DNA from: a virus
Direction: 5' to 3' (one strand)
IMG/VR virus record: IMGVR_UViG_3300034682_000233
Coordinates: 1 to 25,205 of that record
Length of the DNA stretch: 25,205 bases
Shown here in pieces: positions 7,278 through 13,120 of the stretch (positions within the stretch are counted from its first letter, which is position 1; each line of letters begins with the position of its first letter). A program made the translations under genes and the position numbers. The notes beneath the pieces were generated by a model, which had not been told where the DNA came from, did not search any database, and saw only the letters and a program-made list of their open reading frames with translations.

Positions 7278-7898
7278 GTGAATCGCCTGCTGAAGGTTTA
7301 TTACCTGCCGAACTATGACGAAACCAGTCACAACATCGCCCTGGCGGTAGGGGCTGACTGCGACGGTCATGAGCGCTGGCTCTGTATGTCAGCCAACGAG
7401 TCAACCTCGATCTCCGGCCGAGAACCCGACTACCTGTTTGCCAAGGAGGTTGTCGGTAGTCAGGACGAGGCTGAGGCGTGGCTTGAGCGGTGGAGAGACG
7501 GTATTGCCGATATTTCCCGTCACTATGTCATGCAGTGCGAAACCACATTCTCTGTTGTGAAGGATGCTCAGGACTGGCTGACGTCGAGGACTAAGTTCTT
7601 CGGCCCTGTTGGCCTTTCCAAGCATATCGCCATGTTCTGTGTCTCCGCCTGTGCCGGCGATGCGCCTCTGTCTGAGCTTGCGCAAGAGGTTGTCGATCGC
7701 TCCTTCTTCAAGGAAGGGCGACTTGGACCTCCGGCTCCCAGGCTCGTGCCTGCTTCTCCGGCAAATCTGGAGGTCGATGACAGCCTCGCCAAGATGCTGG
7801 CCATGATCGAGCGGGATGAGGATGAGGAGGAGCTTGAGCGAATTGTGGATGAAGAGTGTCGCCGCCTGGCCAATCCAGGATGGGGAATGTTTGAATAA
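7278..7898 (+). CDS. Unknown acidic protein with C-terminal WGMFE
   Basis: 206 residues from GTG 7278 with GGAG six bases upstream. The first ~165 residues form an apparent alpha/beta domain (LLKVYYLPNY, HNIALAVGADCDGHERWLCM). A Pro-rich linker (GPPAPRLVPASPAN) leads to an acidic helix (LAMIERDEDEEELERIVDEE) and the end NPGWGMFE. The next protein also ends in WGMF after a charged segment, suggesting that both tails dock on a shared partner. No known domain recognised. The position between primase and ligase points to replication or transcription, as inference. Confidence 0.75.
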   Translation: MNRLLKVYYLPNYDETSHNIALAVGADCDGHERWLCMSANESTSISGREPDYLFAKEVVGSQDEAEAWLERWRDGIADISRHYVMQCETTFSVVKDAQDWLTSRTKFFGPVGLSKHIAMFCVSACAGDAPLSELAQEVVDRSFFKEGRLGPPAPRLVPASPANLEVDDSLAKMLAMIERDEDEEELERIVDEECRRLANPGWGMFE

Positions 7899-7909
7899 GG
7901 GGGTGTCTT

Positions 7910-8488
7910 GTGAAGAAAACAGTCCATGTTGTCGGCTCCATTCTGCGTGATGCCGACAACGAGCGGAAGAGAAACTACGTGAACCTGATTTTGACGCTGA
8001 AGGCCGATGGAGAGCCGCTTCGTCATTATCACCTGATCAACTACGCGGCCAATGCCAATAGCGTCAAGCACCTGTTGAAGATCAGCAGTTCGGAAAGCCG
8101 CGAAGAGATGGAGAAGCTCTACTCCGAAAAGAACGAGTCCAAGCTGGCCAGAAACCGGATCACCTATCAGACCATCGACAAGGAGTTCGACCTGGATAGC
8201 GACAAGGAGTTTGTGGACACCCTGTCCGGGGCTGAAATGAAGGTTGCGATCGCCAAAGCCAAGTCTTTCGCAGGAGGGCTTCGCTCTCGCGTGGATGAGG
8301 CGCTGGCCGAACGAGAGGCTCGCAAGTTTGACGAGCGAGAAGAGGATGAAGGGTTCCTTGGGCACCGAGAGATCGGCGCTGATGAGGAGTTGGCCCGCAT
8401 ATCCGACGACGAGCTTCTCGCAAAAGAGGCTTCAACCACATTCGGGAAGGCCACGTCAGAGACCAACAAAAACTGGGGCATGTTTTAA
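7910..8488 (+). CDS. Unknown protein with C-terminal WGMF
   Basis: 192 residues from GTG 7910, with a strong AAGGGGGTG ribosome site right after the previous stop. The N-terminal ~65 residues look beta-rich (HVVGSILRDADNERKRNYVNLILTLKADG), followed by a long charged helical region (REEMEKLYSEKNESKLARNR, VDEALAEREARKFDEREEDEG) and a flexible end finishing NKNWGMF. It shares the WGMF terminus with its neighbour at 7278, although the two proteins do not look alike elsewhere. No recognised family. An operator and a new ribosome site follow at once. Confidence 0.75.
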   Translation: MKKTVHVVGSILRDADNERKRNYVNLILTLKADGEPLRHYHLINYAANANSVKHLLKISSSESREEMEKLYSEKNESKLARNRITYQTIDKEFDLDSDKEFVDTLSGAEMKVAIAKAKSFAGGLRSRVDEALAEREARKFDEREEDEGFLGHREIGADEELARISDDELLAKEASTTFGKATSETNKNWGMF

Positions 8489-8500
8489 AGCCCACTGTGT

Positions 8501-8516
8501 CAGTAAATACTAACTG
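8501..8516 (+). promoter_or_regulatory. Palindromic operator overlapping a ribosome site
   Basis: CAGTAAATACTAACTG is a near-palindromic copy of the window-wide operator. Its last base is the first base of GAGG (8516-8519), the ribosome site of the gene starting at 8525. No -10/-35 pair is evident around it, unlike the copies at 12509 and 22329. Confidence 0.55.
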
Positions 8517-8524
8517 AGGCAATC

Positions 8525-9262
8525 ATGAAACCTGTAACTGTAGAAGTGCTGCCTGTCGATGCCAGCCGTTCAGGCCGTAACACCGTCTATCATCACTGCG
8601 ACCAGATTGAGCGTAGAACCTCATATGCGGTGTGCCTTTTCACCCTTGCAGCGCACGAGAAAGGCAAGCTCCGGCCCGATTCGGAATGTTATCAGCACAT
8701 CCAGCGAGGAGAGTGCAAAGCAGTAGGCTACCGCCAGCAGGAGATCGAGGCGGGCAGAGCTCTCTTCTATCAGGAGCGCCAAATCTCAACCGTGAAGGTT
8801 GAGGAGGAGCCCCGTCAGGAAATCACCGGCCCTACAAAGCCTGATTCGGAAAGTTACATGAGAGGGTGGATGGCGGCCGGCCGCATTCTCTCTGGCGGCT
8901 CTGGCAAGCCCCCTGCCCGTCCGGCTGCAAGGCCAACCCCTCTTCGCTCAGCCCCGAAGCCGACCCCAACAGCCTCCGAACGCTTGTTCGGGGTGAAAGA
9001 GAGCACTCTCGCCGACGCGGTGTCCGATGCCGCGACGGAGGCGGTTATCGGCAAGAAGGAGCCAACCCCGCTTGTCCAGTATGTCGCGAAGCTGATCCGA
9101 AGCCGGGATCGCGATCTCTGGCGCCTCGAGATGGGCAAGATCATCAGCAAATTTCGTCTCGATAAAGACGCTCAGGCCCGTCTGGTGCTCGCCGCCAAGA
9201 ATCTCGCAGCAACAACTCACCCCTTAGACAAAGCATCAATTCCCAACATGGAGCCAGCATGA
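8525..9262 (+). CDS. Unknown protein with N-terminal Cys/His-rich domain
   Basis: 245 residues. The N-terminal ~85 residues contain His23, His24, Cys25, Cys37, His44, Cys55, His58 and Cys64, spaced like a zinc-binding fold, then YRQQEIEAGRALFYQER, which resembles other phage hypothetical proteins. A Pro/Ala/Arg-rich linker (about 125-150, KPPARPAARPTPLRSAPKP) joins a C-terminal helical domain (PLVQYVAKLIRSRDRDLWRLEMG). ATG 8525 follows GAGG; the stop overlaps the ligase start (ATGA), so the two are co-translated. Possible DNA-binding or replication accessory role; function not recognised. Confidence 0.72.
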   Translation: MKPVTVEVLPVDASRSGRNTVYHHCDQIERRTSYAVCLFTLAAHEKGKLRPDSECYQHIQRGECKAVGYRQQEIEAGRALFYQERQISTVKVEEEPRQEITGPTKPDSESYMRGWMAAGRILSGGSGKPPARPAARPTPLRSAPKPTPTASERLFGVKESTLADAVSDAATEAVIGKKEPTPLVQYVAKLIRSRDRDLWRLEMGKIISKFRLDKDAQARLVLAAKNLAATTHPLDKASIPNMEPA

Positions 9263-10659
9263 AACACATCTATGAGTCATTCGAGCGTATCGCGGCCGTG
9301 AGCGGCAATGCCAAAAACGATCTGCTGATGGAAGAGCTGCAGGACGCCGACGTTCTTTGGGCGATGAAGCGAGCCCTGGATCCGATGCTGACATATGGCA
9401 TCGGCAAGAAAACAATCAAGGCCGCTATCAAGAAGCTGTCCGGCTTTGGGGACAAGCACATGTCTGTCCAAGAGGCTGAGCTGATACTCGCCCAGCTGCA
9501 GGACCGAACCTTAAAGGGCGGTGCCGCCAAAGCAGAGTTGGCCAGACTCTACTCCACCTATTCAGAGGAGTCCTGGCACGTTCTTACCAGGATCATCACG
9601 AAGGATGTCCGAGCCGGGATGTCAGGGAAATCGGTAAACCGAGCCCTTGGCCGAGAAGAGATCATCATTTTTGAGGTCAATCTTGCTCACCCCTATTCAG
9701 CCAAGCGGGTCAAGAAGTGGCCGGTCAAGATCGAGATCAAGCACGATGGCGTTCGGACAATTTGCATCGCAGATCTCTCGGCCAAGACAGCTGTGTTCCT
9801 TTCCCGAACCGGCAAGGAGTTTCACGCATTCCGCTCCTTGTCTTCGGACGTGATCACCTTCCTGACCGCTGGCCTGAACGTCTCCAGCGGCCTTGTTGTG
9901 CTGGATGGGGAGGTCATCACCGGAGACTTCCTGAAGACTGTCAGCGAGGTCAGACGCAAAACTTTCGACGCCAAAGATGCCGAGTACCACGTATTCGAGT
10001 TTATGACCGAGCGCGAGTTTGTGAAGGGGTGTTCACTCCCTGAAGAGCGCCGTCGCGGCCGGCTTGAACTGCTGTTCCGTCGCGCTGCTGAAACGCTGGG
10101 CGAAGCTGAGATGGACAATCTGGCCGTGAAGCTGATCGAGCAGGAGATCGCCGGCAATGACGAAGAGGTTCGCGCCAAGTTCAGAGAGAAATTCTCGATG
10201 GGGTTTGAGGGGGTCATCGTCAAGCAAACCCACACCTTCTACGAGCGGAGCCGGAACAACGGCTACCTCAAACTCAAGGATGAGGTCGAGACCGCTGGAG
10301 AGGTCGATCTGAAGGTCATCGGGGTCTATGAAGGGGAAGGCAAATACGAGGGAATGGCCGGCGGCATTATTGTCGATTTTAACGGGGTAGAGGTTCGTAT
10401 CGGGGGTGGTTTTACCGACAGACAGAGAGCCGAGATCTGGGCCGACTATACTGGCCGAGTAGTGACCTATACCAGCGTTTCATGGGAGGAAGAACTGGAT
10501 GAAATGATCACCGTAACCCACACGGTAAAACCATCCGGACAAAGCATAATTGGACGCCTCGTTGAGGTCAAATATCACGAAATAACCAACTATGGCTCTA
10601 TGCGCCACGGTCGATTCCATCGTTTCAGAGACATCTTTGAAAAAGGAAAATTGGTTTGA
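9259..10659 (+). CDS. ATP-dependent DNA ligase
   Basis: 466 residues, close to the T4 gp30 length. The nucleotidyltransferase motifs are clear: motif I KHDGVR with adenylated Lys161, motif III VVLDGEVITGDF, motif IV FEGVIVKQ and motif V YLKLKD. A helical N-terminal domain (1-150) and a C-terminal OB-like domain (about 345-466, DLKVIGVYEGEGKYEG, VEVRIGGGF) flank the core. The enzyme seals nicks in Okazaki fragments and recombination intermediates, using ATP rather than the NAD used by bacterial LigA. It overlaps the upstream gene by four bases and is the last gene before a strong terminator. Confidence 0.93.
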   Translation: MKHIYESFERIAAVSGNAKNDLLMEELQDADVLWAMKRALDPMLTYGIGKKTIKAAIKKLSGFGDKHMSVQEAELILAQLQDRTLKGGAAKAELARLYSTYSEESWHVLTRIITKDVRAGMSGKSVNRALGREEIIIFEVNLAHPYSAKRVKKWPVKIEIKHDGVRTICIADLSAKTAVFLSRTGKEFHAFRSLSSDVITFLTAGLNVSSGLVVLDGEVITGDFLKTVSEVRRKTFDAKDAEYHVFEFMTEREFVKGCSLPEERRRGRLELLFRRAAETLGEAEMDNLAVKLIEQEIAGNDEEVRAKFREKFSMGFEGVIVKQTHTFYERSRNNGYLKLKDEVETAGEVDLKVIGVYEGEGKYEGMAGGIIVDFNGVEVRIGGGFTDRQRAEIWADYTGRVVTYTSVSWEEELDEMITVTHTVKPSGQSIIGRLVEVKYHEITNYGSMRHGRFHRFRDIFEKGKLV

Positions 10660-10665
10660 TGGCTT

Positions 10666-10691
10666 CCAAGGAAAAAAGATTGCTTCCTTGG
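10666..10691 (+). repeat. Inverted repeat after the ligase gene
   Basis: Perfect eight-base arms CCAAGGAA (10666-10673) and TTCCTTGG (10684-10691) with a ten-base loop, just past the ligase stop. No T-run follows. It stands directly before the main terminator and may help protect the mRNA 3' end. Confidence 0.6.
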
Positions 10692-10706
10692 TAGTTGGGT
10701 AGCGAC

Positions 10707-10741
10707 AAAGGAAGGCACTATTTTCGGTGCCTTCCTTTTTT
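10707..10741 (+). terminator. Strong intrinsic terminator after the ligase
   Basis: Perfect twelve-base arms AAAGGAAGGCAC (10707-10718) and GTGCCTTCCTTT (10727-10738), an eight-base loop TATTTTCG, and a T-run of six. Because the left arm starts with an A-run it may also act on the opposite strand. It insulates replication block 1 from the partition operon. Confidence 0.93.
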
Positions 10742-10772
10742 CATTCATTTGGTTCATTCTATGCGTGTTCAT
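10740..10772 (+). repeat. TTCAT direct repeats upstream of the partition operon
   Basis: TTCAT occurs at 10740-10744, 10744-10748, 10753-10757 and 10768-10772, in the short gap before the partition operon. ParG-type ribbon-helix-helix proteins bind arrays of short boxes with AT-rich spacers near their own promoter, so this is a candidate operator or centromere. The repeats are short and irregular, so chance is possible. Confidence 0.3.
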
Positions 10773-10788
10773 CGCTGGAATTTGCCTA

Positions 10789-11427
10789 ATGATTACGCTT
10801 GAAAATCTCTGCGGGAAGCGGAACTTCCCAGAGGAGCTGCACCAGTTCGCCATATGGGATATGGACGCTGACAACGTTGCCCCAATCCATCTCAGTGGGT
10901 TCTTTTACAGAGCCAAGCTTTTGGTTTCTCGCGAAGCCGCCAAGGCTGCCGCGGAGGCCATTGCTCGTGACATCTCCAACGCCAATCATCAAGGATTCGT
11001 CCATAACGACCGGTTCGAAAACTACCGGATCGCCTCTACGCCAATGCTGTTGGGCGATCTCAGACAGGGGCTCGAAAAGCTGGATCTCGCTGACCGCCGA
11101 TGTGTCTTCTTCTCCCTCATCATGGGATGGAGCCTTGAGCGCGTGTCCGAGCTTACCTGGCCAGAGGTGAAATCTATCTCCAGTATCATCAGCGATGCCG
11201 CGTGGGACGTTCTTGAGAGTCTGCCGCGTCATCTCCGATCAGATCTTGTCTTTTGGCGCGACACCGGCAACGGCGTCGCTCAACTGGCCGACATTCGTTT
11301 TAGGGTCGAAATGGCCTTTGGGTGCGACTACGACAAGCTGAGAAGCAAGTTCGCCAGCATGGTGTTTATAGACCCAGAGCTGGCAGCCCAAGAGGTTAGA
11401 CAGCACTTTGGAGTTCAAGAGATATGA
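10789..11427 (+). CDS. Unknown protein; resembles part of a tyrosine recombinase
   Basis: 212 residues from ATG 10789, with TGGAA upstream; GTG 10765 would add eight residues but has no ribosome site. The segment SLIMGWSLERVSELTWPEV resembles the box I region of tyrosine recombinases (consensus near TGLRISELLALRW), with the Arg of ERVSEL at the catalytic Arg position. The later His-X-X-Arg box and nucleophilic Tyr are not seen, so an active integrase is unlikely. It is first in an operon with parA (four-base overlap). It may be a degenerate recombinase or an unrelated helical partition or control protein. Confidence 0.65.
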   Translation: MITLENLCGKRNFPEELHQFAIWDMDADNVAPIHLSGFFYRAKLLVSREAAKAAAEAIARDISNANHQGFVHNDRFENYRIASTPMLLGDLRQGLEKLDLADRRCVFFSLIMGWSLERVSELTWPEVKSISSIISDAAWDVLESLPRHLRSDLVFWRDTGNGVAQLADIRFRVEMAFGCDYDKLRSKFASMVFIDPELAAQEVRQHFGVQEI

Positions 11428-12185
11428 GAAAAGGGAAGATAGTGACGCTGGCCACGCAGAAGGGCGGAACCGGTAAATCTACGATAGCGCTAAACATCGG
11501 TCACGCGCTCCATTGCAAGGGCGTTCGTGTGGCCATCGTTGATTCTGACGAGCAAGCCTCTGCGGTCAGTTTCTACGGTCAGAGAAGAATTACCGCCAAT
11601 GAGTCAGAGCTGGTTGGTTTCGACATGGGCTTCCCGGAGGTAGCAAAAATCTCCTCTAACGCTCCGTACCGGAAACAGCTTGAGCGCATCACCGAGTTTT
11701 ACGATGTGGTCATCGTGGATACCAAGGGTGAGTTTGACCAGTTCCAGCACGACCTTCTTCGGATGTCAGACTACGTTATCTCGCCGGTTCAGGCCTCCGA
11801 GTTCGACCTAGAGCCGACCAAGCTGGTTCGCGATGCTGTGGCTCACGAGAACACCCAGAGAGAGTCTGACGAGCAGCTGGGCCTTTCCTATGTGTTGAGC
11901 AAGGTAAACCCCTCTGCCAACTCCACGAAGCATGTGGCCCGACTCATTGGGGACATGGGGTGTCACCTTATGTCGCGTAGCATCCGGACTGCGGACGTTA
12001 TATCTGCCGTCTCCGCGCTGGGGTTCACCATCCTCGATGCTGCCAAAAATACCTCAATGATTAACCAGGTGATCAACAAGCGACGCCATCCCAGTGAAAG
12101 GGCGTCCTTCGACAAAGACCAAGTTTTAGATATTGCTGAAAGCGTGAACCAGATCGCTGATGAACTGATGGAGAGATTGAAATGA
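11424..12185 (+). CDS. parA: ParA-family partition ATPase (type Ib-like)
   Basis: 253 residues with the deviant Walker A motif KGGTGKST (13-20), including the signature Lys13, then VAIVDSDEQASAVSFYGQRR, VVIVDTKGEFD and VISPVQASEFDLEPTKLV. The short length and lack of an N-terminal helix-turn-helix match type Ib ParA proteins, which pair with small ribbon-helix-helix partners. Such ATPases bind the nucleoid and move plasmid DNA apart at division. It overlaps genes on both sides, and the next gene is a ParG-like protein. A related use in virion or replication positioning cannot be excluded. Confidence 0.9.
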   Translation: MRKGKIVTLATQKGGTGKSTIALNIGHALHCKGVRVAIVDSDEQASAVSFYGQRRITANESELVGFDMGFPEVAKISSNAPYRKQLERITEFYDVVIVDTKGEFDQFQHDLLRMSDYVISPVQASEFDLEPTKLVRDAVAHENTQRESDEQLGLSYVLSKVNPSANSTKHVARLIGDMGCHLMSRSIRTADVISAVSALGFTILDAAKNTSMINQVINKRRHPSERASFDKDQVLDIAESVNQIADELMERLK

Positions 12186-12433
12186 ACAACGAAGGCCGCA
12201 CCCTTGATGACCTTTTGAAGAACGATGAGGTTGAAGTCGAACTCAACGCGCCACAGGTCAGCTCTGAAAAAATGGTGTCCTTAAATGCTCAAATTCCAGA
12301 GTCGATAATGCGCGATCTGCGAATGATCTCGGCCTACACGGACACCAACATCAAGGATTTAATCGCGAAGGAAATTGGCAGATTCACAAAGCGAGCTAAA
12401 AAGAAAATGCTCGAGCAGATGGCGAATAATTAG
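12182..12433 (+). CDS. Ribbon-helix-helix ParG-like partition partner
   Basis: 83 residues overlapping parA by four bases. The N-terminal ~28 residues look disordered and acidic (RTLDDLLKNDEVEVELN), as in ParG, whose flexible tail stimulates ParA. Residues about 30-68 fit a ribbon-helix-helix: strand KMVSLNAQIP, helix ESIMRDLRMISAYT, helix NIKDLIAKEIGRF, then a basic end (TKRAKKKMLEQ). Such proteins bind the centromere and repress their own operon. The pairing with ParA is strong context. The domain call is from pattern, without a database match. Confidence 0.75.
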   Translation: MNNEGRTLDDLLKNDEVEVELNAPQVSSEKMVSLNAQIPESIMRDLRMISAYTDTNIKDLIAKEIGRFTKRAKKKMLEQMANN

Positions 12434-12530
12434 AGATTTAGCTCTAGTTTTGACTGATAAAAACTACCTCAGCGATCAAATGAGTCTTTAACTGATCCGA
12501 TCTTGATTCAGTCAATCTTTACTGTATTCT
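12434..12530 (+). promoter_or_regulatory. Intergenic control region: hairpin and repressor-gene promoter/operator
   Basis: AT-rich gap after the partition operon. An inverted repeat TAGTTTT (12445-12451) and AAAACTA (12460-12466) may end the upstream mRNA, though no T-run follows. ACTGAT recurs at 12453, 12491 and 12558. The promoter of the XRE gene is TTGATT (12503-12508), a 16-base spacer, then TATTCT (12525-12530). The spacer is exactly the palindrome CAGTCAATCTTTACTG (12509-12524), so a bound protein would block RNA polymerase. The region could also hold a partition site. Confidence 0.65.
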
Positions 12531-12584
12531 GTTAATAGCTGTTGATTTTATTTTGCCACTGATGGTTTTCGCTGGAGTCTAAAA

Positions 12585-13040
12585 ATGCACGATGTTCAAG
12601 CACAAGGGTGTCGAATCCCTTCTGATATTCCTTCCGTTCGAGAGTTGATTGAATTAGGTGTAGACCGCAACAATCCTGGTAAGAGTCAGTCGGAACTGGC
12701 TCGTGAAATCGGTTTTGCTGCCAATCAAACCTCAATGTTGTCCATGATCAAAAAAGGCACCTCAAGATTAAAACTTGGCCGTGTCGCCAGAACTGCAAAA
12801 GCGCTAAAACTTGACCCTGTCATTCTGTTGGCTTCTGTTTTAAAGGAGCGCACCGAAGATGAGCCGGAAGCCTGGGAGCTGATCCACAAAGTCATCAACG
12901 GTACTCACGATGAATCCGAGGAAAAGATCCTGCAGGTTTTTCGAGCGGTAGAGCAAGAGCGAGGCGAACGTGTTGTGATGACTCCGGAGAAGGAAGCTCG
13001 CTTGATGGAGTTCGTCCGCACCCAACTTTTCGTAGATTAA
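12585..13040 (+). CDS. XRE/Cro-CI-family DNA-binding regulator
   Basis: 151 residues, with GGAG seven bases before ATG 12585. Residues about 17-85 form an XRE-type domain: KSQSELAREIGF (first HTH helix) and NQTSMLSMIKKGTSRLKLGRVARTAKAL (recognition helix and following helices). The C-terminal ~65 residues are helical and charged and could mediate oligomerisation; there is no LexA/CI-type autocleavage Ala-Gly with a Ser-Lys pair. Its own promoter spacer is filled by the 16-bp palindrome found throughout the window, so it is the best candidate for the protein that binds it and represses itself. Whether it is a prophage repressor or a lytic regulator is inference. Confidence 0.82.
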   Translation: MHDVQAQGCRIPSDIPSVRELIELGVDRNNPGKSQSELAREIGFAANQTSMLSMIKKGTSRLKLGRVARTAKALKLDPVILLASVLKERTEDEPEAWELIHKVINGTHDESEEKILQVFRAVEQERGERVVMTPEKEARLMEFVRTQLFVD

Positions 13041-13054
13041 TCGCGGAATGTCGC

Positions 13055-13110
13055 TTTTAGCCCCTCACAGTGTTCGCTATCATTCAGTGAAAGCTGAACA
13101 CTTTGAGGGG
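13055..13110 (+). promoter_or_regulatory. Hairpin masking the ribosome site, with a promoter inside it
   Basis: Arms CCCCTCACAGTGTTC (13061-13075) and GAACACTTTGAGGGG (13096-13110) pair at 14 of 15 positions, extended by GCT/AGC with one bulged base. The right arm ends in GAGGGG, the ribosome site of the gene at 13121. A promoter TTTTAG (13055-13060), 17-base spacer, TATCAT (13078-13083) would start mRNA around 13090, after the left arm. The loop also holds the palindrome TTCAGTGAAAGCTGAA (13083-13098). Confidence 0.7.
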
Positions 13111-13120
13111 TTAAACATTA

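Noticed and set aside
12434-12502. A plasmid replication origin with iterons in the AT-rich gap
   Set aside because: No repeats longer than six bases and no DnaA boxes recognised; no Rep protein nearby.
12509-12524. The palindrome as a host LexA (SOS) box
   Set aside because: LexA boxes have CTGT inner and ACAG outer order (CTGT...ACAG); here the half sites are CAGT...ACTG, the reverse arrangement.
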